In this document: in pieces, positions 15,684 to 27,085 of the stretch
Layout: each line of letters opens with the position of its first letter
Numbering within the stretch: position 1 is the first letter of the stretch
Assembly (NCBI GenBank): GCA_030681795.1
Contig: JAUXRG010000016.1
Location: forward strand, 56,497 to 120,496
Length of the DNA: 64,000 nucleotides
Reading direction: 5' to 3'
From: Rubrivivax sp.
Lineage (GTDB): Bacteria; Pseudomonadota; Gammaproteobacteria; Burkholderiales; Burkholderiaceae_C
Notes under the pieces: generated by a model
The model's database searches: none
What the model was told of the DNA's origin: nothing
What the model saw: the letters and a program-made list of their open reading frames with translations, nothing else
Translations under genes and position numbers: made by a program

Positions 15684-16655
15684 ATGCAACTCCTCATCAC
15701 CCACGGCAGCCTGGCACGAACCCGCGTGCTGCAATTCCAGCGCTGGCAACTGGCTCTGGCGGGGCTGCTGCTCACCGCGGCGCTGATGCTGCTGTCGGGC
15801 ACGATCTACCACTTCGTCTTCCTGAAAGCCGCGCGCGAGGGCTGGCCCGTGGTCAGCTTGCTGGTGCGCCTGATCGTGCGCGACGAGATCGCCCAGCGCG
15901 ACCGCTTCATGCGCGAGAACCTCGACGCCATGGCGCAGAAGGTCGGTGAAGTGCAGGCCAAGGTGATCAAGCTCGAGGCCATGGGCGAGCGCGTGTCGGG
16001 ACTGGCCGGACTCAAGGCCGAGGATCTCGGGCCGCCGGGCACCGCCGCCTCGGCGGCGACAGCGGGCGGCCGCGGTGGGCGCTATTTGCCGGTGGTCAGC
16101 CCCAACCTCGAGCAACTGCAAGGCCTGGTCAGTGGCCTGGACGAAGCCACCGATTTCAGCACCGACCTGTTCACATTGGTGGAGTCACGCCTGCTCGAGA
16201 GCCGGCTGAAGGCGTTGATGATTCCGAGCGCGCCGCCTGTCGACGGGCCGGTGGGTTCGGGTTTCGGCTTCCGCCGTGATCCGTTCAATGGCCGCCACGC
16301 GCTGCACACGGGGCTGGACTTTCCGAACGATACCGGCACAGCGATCCATGCCGCGGCCGGCGGCATGGTGGTCGCCCGCGAGTGGCACGCGGAGTACGGC
16401 CAGATGCTCGAGATTGACCACGGCAACGGCCTGGTCACCCGCTACGCGCACTGCTCGGAGTTCGCCGTGCCCCTGGGCGCCCTGGTCAAGCGTGGGCAGC
16501 TCGTGGCGCGGGTGGGCAACACCGGCCGTTCCACCGGGGCGCACCTGCACTTCGAAGTGCTGGTGGATGGCGTTCCGCAGGACCCGGCGCGCTTCCTCGC
16601 GGGCGCTGCGCCGCCCCCGCTGGAGGCCGCGGGCCGGCGCCTCGTGCGCCGCTGA
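15684..16655 (+). CDS. M23-family peptidase, membrane anchored
   Basis: A 323-residue cell-wall endopeptidase or NlpD/EnvC-like activator. An N-terminal membrane helix (about residues 22-45) leads to a helical stalk (FMRENLDAMAQKVGEVQAKV). The C-terminal LytM domain, from about residue 190, shows GFRRDPFNGRHALHTGLDF and GNGLVTRYAHCSEF. It ends in GAHLHFEVLVDG. The zinc ligands H (HTGLD), D (same motif) and HxH (HLHFE) are all present, so it is likely active. Position directly upstream of secA is conserved in betaproteobacteria. Confidence 0.93.
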   Translation: MQLLITHGSLARTRVLQFQRWQLALAGLLLTAALMLLSGTIYHFVFLKAAREGWPVVSLLVRLIVRDEIAQRDRFMRENLDAMAQKVGEVQAKVIKLEAMGERVSGLAGLKAEDLGPPGTAASAATAGGRGGRYLPVVSPNLEQLQGLVSGLDEATDFSTDLFTLVESRLLESRLKALMIPSAPPVDGPVGSGFGFRRDPFNGRHALHTGLDFPNDTGTAIHAAAGGMVVAREWHAEYGQMLEIDHGNGLVTRYAHCSEFAVPLGALVKRGQLVARVGNTGRSTGAHLHFEVLVDGVPQDPARFLAGAAPPPLEAAGRRLVRR

Positions 16656-16673
16656 TCGCGGGTCGCCCGCCGA

Positions 16674-16709
16674 GGGCGGATCGCCGGGCGGATCGCCGGG
16701 CGGATCACC
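16674..16709. repeat. three tandem 12-bp units upstream of secA
   Basis: Units GGGCGGATCGCC, GGGCGGATCGCC and GGGCGGATCACC stand head to tail in the 249-bp gap between the M23 gene and secA. They could fold into small hairpins or vary in copy number by slippage. No function is assigned. Confidence 0.75.
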
Positions 16710-16904
16710 TGGGTGGGGGTGATAAACTCGACCGCTTTGCGCGCGGCGCGCCGGCATCGCTGTGATGCGTCCGCCCGCCCGGCAAGTGGCCACGGCTTGC
16801 AAGCCGCTGCCGCACCCCCAATTGGCCTTGTCCGTGCGCCCCCAGCCCCGTGCCTGCACCGGGCCGCAGGCGCCGGCATCCGAACCACGAGAGCCCGACG
16901 CCGC

Positions 16905-19630
<2,726 letters not shown>

Positions 19631-19652
<22 letters not shown>

Positions 19653-20056
19653 GGGCCTGCGCGTCGGCGGTGATTTTCCTTGCCGCCTCACAGCCGGCGG
19701 CGTCGGCTGGCGAGGCCGGGATGCGCGAGTTGCGACGGCTGATCGGCGATGCCGCCTGCGTCAGCGACGGTCAATGCCGCACCATCGCGATGGGTGCCGC
19801 AGCGTGTGGCGGGCCGACCGCCTACCTGGCCTGGTCCACTTTGCGCACTGATCCGGCCGCGCTCCAGGAAGCGGCGGCACGCTACACAAGGCAGGCTTCG
19901 GTGCCGCCCCACGGCGCGAACCCGTCGACTTGCCGCGTGCTCCCTGACCCCGGTGCCTATTGCCAGCGACCCACTGCGGTGGCGGCATCCTCACCGATCC
20001 CGGGCCACTGCCGGCTGCGGGAGAGCCCTGGCAAGAGCGCCGCCCCGATCCAATAG
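19631..20056 (+). CDS. secreted protein of unknown function overlapping secA
   Basis: A 141-residue protein with a signal peptide ([27 protein letters not shown]). Four cysteines lie in the mature part ([27 protein letters not shown]), probably paired as disulfides in the periplasm. The start ATG lies inside the last codons of secA, in the +2 frame, giving a 22-bp overlap and probable translational coupling. I recall similar small Cys-containing secreted proteins in Burkholderiales but know no function. The signal peptide, cysteine spacing and lack of stops support a real gene. Confidence 0.65.
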
Positions 20057-20148
20057 CGGCAGAGCAGAAGAAAGGCCACCGAGCTCGCGCTGCGGTGGCC
20101 TTCGGGGGCCCGCGCGGTGAAGCGCGAACCCGGTGCACTTCGCCGTCG

Positions 20149-23100
20149 TTACGGCGTCACGGTCACGAGATCCGATTCGCGGTTGGTCCTGGCGTTGGTG
20201 TGCATCAGCAGGAAGCCGCTCTGCGACGGTGAGGCCGCTGCGCCGCCCGCGACCGAGCTCGCCGTCAGCGCACCACCGCCGTTGATGGGCGTGATGAAGG
20301 AGCCGGCATTCAGGCTGTACTTCGGTGTGCCCAGCGTGTGCGTCATCAGGCCGATCGAGTCGGTCAGATCACCGGTGAAGTAGTTGTCGAACGAGTACAC
20401 CGCGAAGCTGAACTTCTGCGCCGAGCTGGCGATGCCGATGTCCGAACCCAGCACCGTGTAGATCATGTTCGACGAGTTGAGGTCGGCCGCCGCATAGTAC
20501 CTGCCGACCGATATTCCGGTGCTGAAGTTGTAGACGTACACCACCGTCTGACCCGAGACGCCGAAGCCGCCGCTTTCGGCGTTGTAGATGACATAGTCCC
20601 AGTTGCCATCGTTGTTGGAATCGATGTAGATGTCGTACTCGGCCGGGTAAGCCGGATGGGCCCGTTCGCCAAAGGTGGCGACGGCAAACTGCACACCCAA
20701 GGTGCCACTGCCTAGGTCGACCTGCCGCACGCCGGCGGCCTTCATGTCGATCAGCACCTGGCCACCGCCATAGGGGGGCAGCACGGTCGCACTTTTCGGG
20801 CTTGTACCCGTGAGGGCGAAGACATCGGTCAAGCCGTCCACCGCGCCACCCGTATTCGAGACGTTGAGCTGCCCACCCGCGGTGATCGACACCGATGTGC
20901 TGGTGACAACGTTGTGCGCCTTGTGCGGCAGGATGTGCCACGGCACGCTGGCGCCGTCGGTGCCGTCGGCCACCGTGACATAGCCGTCGAATTCCACGCC
21001 CTGCAGCCGGGAGCCGGTTCCCTGGGTGGAGGCCGCGCCCAGGTTCCATGCCGGCAGCTTGGCCGCATCGAGCTTCATGGTCAGCACGAAGGCCGAGCTG
21101 CCGTTGGCCGGCACCGTGATCGTGGCCGGCGCCGTCAGCTGCACGGCGCCGCTGGCGGCGTCGTTGGCGTAGCGGAACGAAGGCGTGATGGTGTAGGTGC
21201 GTGGCGTGGCGCTGTAGTTGCGCACTGCGACCTTCTTGCTCATCGTCGTCAGGCCGATGGCGCGCAGCGTGCCGAACGACAGGCCAACGTTGTACGGGTT
21301 GGTCGCGTCCCAGATGCCGGTGGTGACGCTGGCCGCCTTGTCGACGCGGACTTCGCCGCCGCCGATGCGCGAGATGGGTGCCAACTCGCCCGGCAGGGTG
21401 GCCGGGTTGGTGTACACGGCCTGGTTGGCCGCATTCATCAGCCGAGACTTGATCTCTGGCGGCGTCGCGTTCGGGAATTTCTGCAGCAGCAGCGCGGCCG
21501 AGCCGGCGATCATCGGCGTGGCGCCGGAAGTGCCGCCGAAGCCGCCCGCGCCGGTACCGGTGCCGTTGACCGCAGATACCGAGGCACCTGGCGCACCGAT
21601 TTCGGGCTTGATCGTGCTGAAGTTGTAGTTCGGGCCGCGCGCCGAGGTCGATGCCATGCTGCCGGCCAGCGAGATGCTGTTGGCCAGACTCACCGTCACC
21701 GAGACGTCGCCGCTGGCCAACGCGCCCTTGAGCGTGGTGCCGGTGGCTTGCGTGATCACCAGCGTCTCGACCAGCGGCGCGCCGCCGCCGTAGCTGAAGG
21801 TGATGGCGTCACCGGCGGCAACCAGCGAGATGAGCACGCCCATGGCGCCCTTGGCCGCGGCATTGGCGACCTTCACGCTGATGCTGCAGGTGCCGCGGTC
21901 GATGAGGGCCACGGTGCCCGTGAAGTCGATCGTGTCCGCGGGCGTGCAGGCCAGGGAGGCCAGCGACCCGGTGGCCCCGGCGCGGCGCACATTGCCGGTG
22001 AAACCGCTGACGATGGGCGCCCAGTCCACCGTGGCGGTATTGCTGTAGACGCCGGCGATGCTGGGGGGCGAATTCACCACCAGCGGGATGGCGCCGGCCG
22101 TGGGCATCGCGGTCTGCGCCACGCTGATGGCTTCTGCGGCATTCGACGGCGAGCTGACGATATACGGCCGGTCGCCGGCGTTGCCCGCGGCGACGGCAGT
22201 GACGATGCCGAAGCGCACGACGTTGGAGACGGCCTCGGTCGACGGGTTCTCGCGCTGGCCGTAGTTGGCGCCGAGCGAGAGGTTCACCACATCAGCGGCG
22301 CCGATGAAGCTGAGGTCGCCGCGCGGGTCCATCACCCAGTCCAGGCCCTGCAGGATGGCCACGCCGCTGCAGCTCGTGGACACGCTGCTGCAGACCTTGA
22401 CGGCATAGAGCTGCGCCCCCGGCGCGACACCCTTGTGGGTGCCGTCCAGGCTGGCGCCGGCGGCGATGTCGGCGACATGCGTGCCGTGGCTCGAAGCGAT
22501 GCCGGCGTCGATCGGATTGGCGTCGGGTGCAAGCGGCGTATTCGGCCAGTTCTCACCGACGAAGTCATAGCCACCGATGACCTTGGCGGTGGGGAACAGC
22601 CCGGCCGGCGGTGCCCCCGCGGCGGCGGCGGCGGCCACAGTGAAGTCGGCCACGAGCCCGGAGCCGCCGAGGTATTTGTGGGTGTAATCGATGCCCGAAT
22701 CGAGCACGGCGATCTTCACGCCGGCGCCCGTCAGGCCGAGGTCCTGCAGTGCCTTCGCGCCGATATAAGGCACGGTGGTCGTGAGCGAGATCTGGTGGTC
22801 GATGACCGGCCGCAGCGCGGTGACGCCGGGCAGCTTGGCGATCTGCGCCAGCTTGGAGGCGTCTGCCGAGATCACCAGCGCGTTGTAGGCCTTGCCCACG
22901 CGCGCCAGCTCGGTGCCGCCGAGCGCGCGGATCTGCGCCATCAGCGCATCCTGCTTGCTCTTGATGGAAGCCATATAGGCCTGGCGTTGCGCCAGCGTCA
23001 TCGTCGAGCCGAGTCGCTTGGCGTTGGCGCCGACGGCGATTGCCAGCGGCGCATCGGCCAAGCGCACCGCCACCTGGACCTGGCCGGTTTGCTGCTGCAG

Positions 23101-23247
23101 CTTGGACGGCTGAGTGCCCGTGACCGGAGCCGGCAGGGCCAGCGCAGAGGCGCTATAGGAAACGGCGGTCTGCGCGATCGAGGCGCCGTAGGCTGCGAGC
23201 AAGGCGCCCAGCAGCAATGCGTTCTTGGCAAGCTTGTGTTGGATCAT
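20149..23247 (-). CDS. secreted S8-family serine peptidase (subtilase)
   Basis: A 1032-residue secreted subtilase. A signal peptide (residues 1-26) precedes an I9-type propeptide (about 55-160). The catalytic domain has D183 (IAVLDSGIDYTH), H254 (SSHGTHVADIAAG), the oxyanion Asn N356 (VAAGNAGD) and nucleophile S574 (GGTSGATPMIAGSAA). A PA domain is inserted at about 400-520. C-terminal beta-rich domains include a Ca-loop-like DSNNDGNWDYVIYN segment. ATG 23247 has an excellent AGGAGGA ribosome site six bases upstream. It lies 31 bp downstream of the PEP-CTERM gene and is probably in the same transcript. It has no PEP-CTERM tail itself. Confidence 0.95.
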   Translation of the reverse strand: MIQHKLAKNALLLGALLAAYGASIAQTAVSYSASALALPAPVTGTQPSKLQQQTGQVQVAVRLADAPLAIAVGANAKRLGSTMTLAQRQAYMASIKSKQDALMAQIRALGGTELARVGKAYNALVISADASKLAQIAKLPGVTALRPVIDHQISLTTTVPYIGAKALQDLGLTGAGVKIAVLDSGIDYTHKYLGGSGLVADFTVAAAAAAGAPPAGLFPTAKVIGGYDFVGENWPNTPLAPDANPIDAGIASSHGTHVADIAAGASLDGTHKGVAPGAQLYAVKVCSSVSTSCSGVAILQGLDWVMDPRGDLSFIGAADVVNLSLGANYGQRENPSTEAVSNVVRFGIVTAVAAGNAGDRPYIVSSPSNAAEAISVAQTAMPTAGAIPLVVNSPPSIAGVYSNTATVDWAPIVSGFTGNVRRAGATGSLASLACTPADTIDFTGTVALIDRGTCSISVKVANAAAKGAMGVLISLVAAGDAITFSYGGGAPLVETLVITQATGTTLKGALASGDVSVTVSLANSISLAGSMASTSARGPNYNFSTIKPEIGAPGASVSAVNGTGTGAGGFGGTSGATPMIAGSAALLLQKFPNATPPEIKSRLMNAANQAVYTNPATLPGELAPISRIGGGEVRVDKAASVTTGIWDATNPYNVGLSFGTLRAIGLTTMSKKVAVRNYSATPRTYTITPSFRYANDAASGAVQLTAPATITVPANGSSAFVLTMKLDAAKLPAWNLGAASTQGTGSRLQGVEFDGYVTVADGTDGASVPWHILPHKAHNVVTSTSVSITAGGQLNVSNTGGAVDGLTDVFALTGTSPKSATVLPPYGGGQVLIDMKAAGVRQVDLGSGTLGVQFAVATFGERAHPAYPAEYDIYIDSNNDGNWDYVIYNAESGGFGVSGQTVVYVYNFSTGISVGRYYAAADLNSSNMIYTVLGSDIGIASSAQKFSFAVYSFDNYFTGDLTDSIGLMTHTLGTPKYSLNAGSFITPINGGGALTASSVAGGAAASPSQSGFLLMHTNARTNRESDLVTVTP

Positions 23248-23278
23248 TGGTTTTCCTCCTGATTCAGGGTGGATCGCA

Positions 23279-23998
23279 TCAAGCCGCGGTGGCGCACAAG
23301 GTCTCGACCTTGGGCGACCTGCGGCGCGACAGCCAGGCACCGATGCCGCCGGCCAACACCAACGCGATGCTGGCGGGCTCGGGCACGTTGGTGGCGCCGG
23401 TCAGCAGGATGTCATAGGCGAATGACGGTTCGGTGTAAGACGTGAAGCCCGGCGTCCAGCTGTTCAGCGGGCCGAAGCCTGATCCACCCAGCACATCGCT
23501 GAAATTGCCGGCCTGGAACAGCGAATTGCTCAAAGCGTCGTTGGCGAGATAGCCGCCTAGCGCGACGGCCAGGTAGTAGATGCCGTTGCTCAAGGGCGAG
23601 GCAAGATCACCGGCGGGTAGCGTCGACAGAAAGTCCCCCGCGTTGTCGTCGTTCATGTAGACGCCAAAGCCGGTGTCGTTGAACAGGTACAGCGCGGTGT
23701 CGTCTGCCAGCTCCGAGGACACGGTCCTTGCCGAGAAGTTGGCGAAGTCGTAGATGCGGAACTTGTAGAGGTCCACCTGGTAGATGGGCCCGTTCGGCAG
23801 CGCCGTCGTCGTCAAACTGCCGCGGATCTCGTCGAGGGTGTTGAACGAGCTGTCGTAGATCGTCTGCGCAGTGGCCAGCAAATCCCCCGCCCCGGTGGGG
23901 CCGGTTTCAGTCCAGACGATGCCGGCGGAGGCAGTGGTCGGCAAGGCCGCGGCGGTGACGACGGCGGCGAACAGCGCCGCAAGATTCGTGCGTTTCAT
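23279..23998 (-). CDS. PEP-CTERM sorting-domain protein, PPC-like repeat domain
   Basis: A 239-residue exported protein. A signal peptide ends near ASAG (residue 25). The body has the pattern DTALYLFNDTGFGVYMNDD ... LSNGIYYLAVALGG. This resembles pre-peptidase C-terminal-like or DVUA0089-type domains. The C-terminus is a PEP-CTERM signal: VPEPAS (residues 205-210), a hydrophobic helix (IALVLAGGIGAWL) and RRR. An unusually long tail of about 12 residues follows the arginines. PEP-CTERM proteins are cleaved and exported by exosortase, linked with exopolysaccharide and biofilm. ATG 23998 has an AAGGAA ribosome site. Confidence 0.9.
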   Translation of the reverse strand: MKRTNLAALFAAVVTAAALPTTASAGIVWTETGPTGAGDLLATAQTIYDSSFNTLDEIRGSLTTTALPNGPIYQVDLYKFRIYDFANFSARTVSSELADDTALYLFNDTGFGVYMNDDNAGDFLSTLPAGDLASPLSNGIYYLAVALGGYLANDALSNSLFQAGNFSDVLGGSGFGPLNSWTPGFTSYTEPSFAYDILLTGATNVPEPASIALVLAGGIGAWLSRRRSPKVETLCATAA

Positions 23999-24219
23999 TG
24001 GTGTGGTTCCTTGTTCGGTTCGCAGTACCCGAGTAGACCGGTTGGCCGTGGGCGGACGATAGGTGAGGGGCGGGCATCGCGCATCGGCCACCCCCGTGGA
24101 TGAGGGGTCTGCCGCACTGCGCGCTGCCGCTTCCCTCGGCAGCGCGGATCCACCCCCGCCAGCGCAGGCAGAACTGCCATGGCTTGCCGTTGCGCGCGAC
24201 GGCGACCCCAAGGCTCGAC

Positions 24220-24233
24220 TAGGGAATGTCCTG
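24220..24233. promoter_or_regulatory. TAGGGAATGTCCTG site, near copy of the element at 471-484
   Basis: Twelve of 14 bases match the site at 471-484 (TAGGCAATGTCCTA), including the whole AATGTCCT core. It lies 222 bp upstream of the PEP-CTERM gene start and 109 bp upstream of argJ. The dyad is less perfect here (last base G). A role as a LuxR-class regulator site is inference. Confidence 0.3.
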
Positions 24234-24304
24234 AGTGGCAGTGCACCGCCTGTGCCGGCGTGCCGCATCCGTCCGCGCCTGTGTCCGCGCCTGTCTTCGC
24301 TCCC

Positions 24305-24310
24305 TACAAT
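24305..24310 (+). promoter_or_regulatory. possible -10 element (TACAAT) of argJ
   Basis: TACAAT lies 31 bp before the argJ ATG. The same hexamer precedes tRNA-Thr and ubiJ in this window. No convincing -35 element is seen. Confidence 0.35.
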
Positions 24311-24341
24311 TGCGCTCCACCCCTTCGAGAGCGCTGCTGCG

Positions 24342-25610
24342 ATGCCTGTGAACTTGAGTGCCCCGGCACCGACCGAGCTTCATCCCGTGCCTGGCCTGCG
24401 CATCGGCAGCACGATGGCCGGCGTGCGCAAGGCCCAGCGGCGCGACCTGGTCGTCTTCGCCCTCGACGAAGGTGCCGCGGTCGCCGGCGTATTCACCCAG
24501 AACCGCTTCTGCGCCGCACCGGTGCAGGTTTGCCGCGAGCATCTGGCGGGTGTGGTGCCGGGCGAGGGCATCCGCGCGCTGGTCATCAACACCGGCAACG
24601 CCAACGCCGGCACTGGCGCGGATGGATTGATCCGTGCCCGGCGAACCTGTGCCGCGCTGGCGGTGCAATTGGGTATAGCGCCCGGCGTTGCGCCCGCGCA
24701 GGTGCTGCCTTTCTCCACCGGCGTGATCATGGAAACGCTGCCCGTGGAGCGTATCGAAGCGGCCCTGCCCGCCGCGCTGGCGGCGTTGCGGCCCGCCGAT
24801 GGCGCGGCCTGGCTCGAAGCCGCGCAAGGCATCATGACCACCGACACGCTGCCCAAGGCGGCGTCGCGTCAGTTTGAAATCGACGGCCACACGGTCACCG
24901 TCACCGGCATCAGCAAGGGCGCGGGCATGATCCGCCCGAATCTGGCCACCATGCTGGGCTTCATGGCCACCGATGCCGTGATCGCGCCGGCGCTGCTGCA
25001 GCCGCTGATCGAGGAAGCCGCCGACCTGAGCTTCAACCGCATCACGATCGACGGCGACACCTCGACCAACGACTCCTTCGTGCTGATGGCCACGCAGCGC
25101 GCCGGCCACGCGGCTATCACGGCGCTCGACTCGGTGGCCGGCCGCGCCTTGCGCGATGCCGTGGTGGCGGTGGCGGAGCAGCTCGCACAGGCCATCGTGC
25201 GCGACGGTGAAGGCGCCACCAAATTCATCACCGTGCAGGTGCAGGGCGGGCGCGATGAGGCCGAGTGCAAGCTCGCGGCCTACGCCATCGCGCACTCGCC
25301 GCTGGTGAAGACGGCCTTCTTCGCGAGCGACCCCAACCTCGGGCGCATCCTGGCGGCGGTGGGCTACGCGGGCATCAATGATCTCGACCAGAACCTGATC
25401 GATCTCTTCCTCGATGACGTTCACGTGGTGCGCGAAGGCGGCCGCCACCCCGAGTACCGCGAGGAAGACGGCCAGCGGGTGATGAAGCAAAGCGAGATCA
25501 CCGTGCGTGTGCACCTGCATCGCGTGGCCGGTGTCGGGGCCCAGACCACGGTGTGGACCTGCGACCTCTCGCACGACTACGTCAGCATCAACGCGGACTA
25601 CCGGTCATGA
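24342..25610 (+). CDS. argJ: bifunctional ornithine acetyltransferase / glutamate N-acetyltransferase
   Basis: ArgJ transfers the acetyl group from N-acetylornithine to glutamate in the cyclic arginine pathway; many members also use acetyl-CoA. The 422-residue precursor self-cleaves before the nucleophile Thr, here T203 in [16 protein letters not shown]. Other family segments are [33 protein letters not shown] and DGDTSTNDS. The C-terminus ends in the canonical [11 protein letters not shown]. Position after secA is usual in betaproteobacteria; here the subtilase/PEP-CTERM pair separates them. Confidence 0.97.
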   Translation: MPVNLSAPAPTELHPVPGLRIGSTMAGVRKAQRRDLVVFALDEGAAVAGVFTQNRFCAAPVQVCREHLAGVVPGEGIRALVINTGNANAGTGADGLIRARRTCAALAVQLGIAPGVAPAQVLPFSTGVIMETLPVERIEAALPAALAALRPADGAAWLEAAQGIMTTDTLPKAASRQFEIDGHTVTVTGISKGAGMIRPNLATMLGFMATDAVIAPALLQPLIEEAADLSFNRITIDGDTSTNDSFVLMATQRAGHAAITALDSVAGRALRDAVVAVAEQLAQAIVRDGEGATKFITVQVQGGRDEAECKLAAYAIAHSPLVKTAFFASDPNLGRILAAVGYAGINDLDQNLIDLFLDDVHVVREGGRHPEYREEDGQRVMKQSEITVRVHLHRVAGVGAQTTVWTCDLSHDYVSINADYRS

Positions 25611-25636
25611 CCCACCCCCGAAGCGCCTTCGGCGCT

Positions 25637-25700
25637 CCCCCTCAAGGGGGCAACGCCAGCGGCCCGGCGAAGCCGGTTCCGCGGCGTTCGCTTGAGGGGG
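25637..25700. repeat. G/C-rich hairpin repeat before the MFS gene
   Basis: CCCCCTCAAG (25637-25646) pairs with CTTGAGGGGG (25691-25700), and the inner arms AACGCC and GGCGTT extend the stem. A second small hairpin (AGCGCC-TTC-GGCGCT) precedes it. Elements with CCCCCTCAAGGGGG cores are familiar dispersed intergenic repeats in Acidovorax/Variovorax/Rubrivivax-type genomes. It can act as an argJ terminator. A related sequence lies at 27866-27918. Confidence 0.6.
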
Positions 25701-25710
25701 CGTCTTACCG

Positions 25711-27009
25711 TTGAGCCTGCCCAAGCTGCCTGCCGGCGACCTGCTGCGCGACCCGGCCTACCTGCGCCTGTGGAGTTCGATCCTCACCAGCTCGTTCGGC
25801 AACCAGGTCATGATGCTGGCGCTGCCGCTCACCGCGGCGGTGCTCCTGCAGGCCACGCCCACGCAGATGGGGCTGCTCACCGCCATCGAGCTCTCGCCCT
25901 TCCTGCTCTTCTCGCTGCCCTCGGGCGTCTGGCTGGACCGCGTGCGCAAGCTGCCGGTGTACGTGGTGGGCGAGTCGGCCATCGCGCTGGCCGCGGCCAG
26001 CGTGCCGCTGGCCTGGTGGCTGGGTTGGCTCTCGATGGGGTGGCTGTACACCATCGGCTTCCTGATGGGCGCGGTGCACACCGTGGCGGGCACCGCGGCG
26101 CAGATCGTGCTGACGCAGGTGGTGGCGCGTGAGCGCCTGGTCGAGGCGCACGCGAAGAATGCCCTGGCGACCTCGGGCGCCGAAGTCGCCGGGCCAGGCC
26201 TGGCGGGGGCGCTGATCAAGCTCTTTGGCGCGCCGCTGGCCCTGCTGGTCAACGCCGTGCTGCTGCTGGGTTCGGCGCTGATCCTGCGCGGCATCGGCAT
26301 CCAGGAGCGGCGCGAGAACCGGCCCGACGCCCACTTCTGGCGCGACCTCAGGGCCGGCCTGCGCTTCGTCGCCGGGCAGCGCCTGCTGGTGACGCTGGCG
26401 GTGCTGATGGGTGTCTGGCAGATGTGCCACTACGCGGCGATGACGGTGCAGATCCTCTTCGCCACGCGCACCCTGGGCCTGTCGGAGCAGGCGGTGGGCC
26501 TGTGCTACATGGGCGTGGGCCTGGGCACCATCACCGGCAGCGTGTTCGGCCGCCGCCTCAGCCACCGCATCGGACCCGGGCCCTGCCTGGTGGTGGGCTA
26601 CGCCATCTGCGGCGGCGGCTGGCTGTTGCTGGCGGCGGCGCCGGCCAATGCCTGGGGTGTGGCCGCCTTCGCGCTCATGCTGATGACCTTCAGCGCCGGC
26701 GCGGTATTCATCTTCATCAATTTCCTGGCGCTGCGCCAGGCCGTCACGCCCGAGCCGCTGCTCGGTCGCATGACGGCCACCATGCGCTGGCTGACGCTGC
26801 TGGCCGCCGCCCCCGGGGCGCTGCTGGGCGGTTGGCTGGGCGAGCATGTGGGCTTGCGCGCTTCGCTGGCCTTTGCCGGCGGCGTGTCGGTGCTGTTGGT
26901 CATCGTGGCCTGGCGCCTGCCCTTGATCCGCGAGCTCAAATCACTGCCCGAGGCCGAACGCGAGTCGGAGTGGTTGGGCGTGGAGGCCGATGTGCGGCCG
27001 GCTGACTGA
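25711..27009 (+). CDS. MFS exporter (EntS/MFS_3-like)
   Basis: A 432-residue transporter with about 12 hydrophobic helices. The N-terminal LLRDPAYLRLWSS, the motif-A-like FSLPSGVWLDRVRK loop, and VVARERLVEAHAKNALATSGAEVAGPGL are typical of the MFS_3 or enterobactin-exporter-like group. The substrate is unknown. The start is taken at TTG 25711 because the protein begins immediately ahead of the first helix; no good ribosome site is visible. It is flanked by dispersed hairpin repeats on both sides and has no operon partner, so it may be a separately acquired cassette. Confidence 0.85.
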   Translation: MSLPKLPAGDLLRDPAYLRLWSSILTSSFGNQVMMLALPLTAAVLLQATPTQMGLLTAIELSPFLLFSLPSGVWLDRVRKLPVYVVGESAIALAAASVPLAWWLGWLSMGWLYTIGFLMGAVHTVAGTAAQIVLTQVVARERLVEAHAKNALATSGAEVAGPGLAGALIKLFGAPLALLVNAVLLLGSALILRGIGIQERRENRPDAHFWRDLRAGLRFVAGQRLLVTLAVLMGVWQMCHYAAMTVQILFATRTLGLSEQAVGLCYMGVGLGTITGSVFGRRLSHRIGPGPCLVVGYAICGGGWLLLAAAPANAWGVAAFALMLMTFSAGAVFIFINFLALRQAVTPEPLLGRMTATMRWLTLLAAAPGALLGGWLGEHVGLRASLAFAGGVSVLLVIVAWRLPLIRELKSLPEAERESEWLGVEADVRPAD

Positions 27010-27085
27010 GTGCCACGGCTCCAGGTCGGCCTGCGCCGAGCTGGACGGCACGAAGGCCGATGCCCTCCGTGGCGTGGGCTGAGCT

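Larger units (their letters stand above)
23999..24341. other. 343-bp divergent gap between the PEP-CTERM gene and argJ
   Basis: No gene is supported. The gap must hold both divergent promoters. Visible items are the TAGG-N6-CCTG-type site at 24220-24233 and a TACAAT hexamer at 24305-24310 ahead of argJ. I looked for a sigma-54 promoter towards the PEP-CTERM gene and found none with correct spacing. Confidence 0.5.

Noticed and set aside
24180..24240. Sigma-54 promoter towards the PEP-CTERM gene
   Set aside because: A TGGCA sequence exists on the minus strand but the GG-N10-GC spacing is off by one and no TTGC follows.
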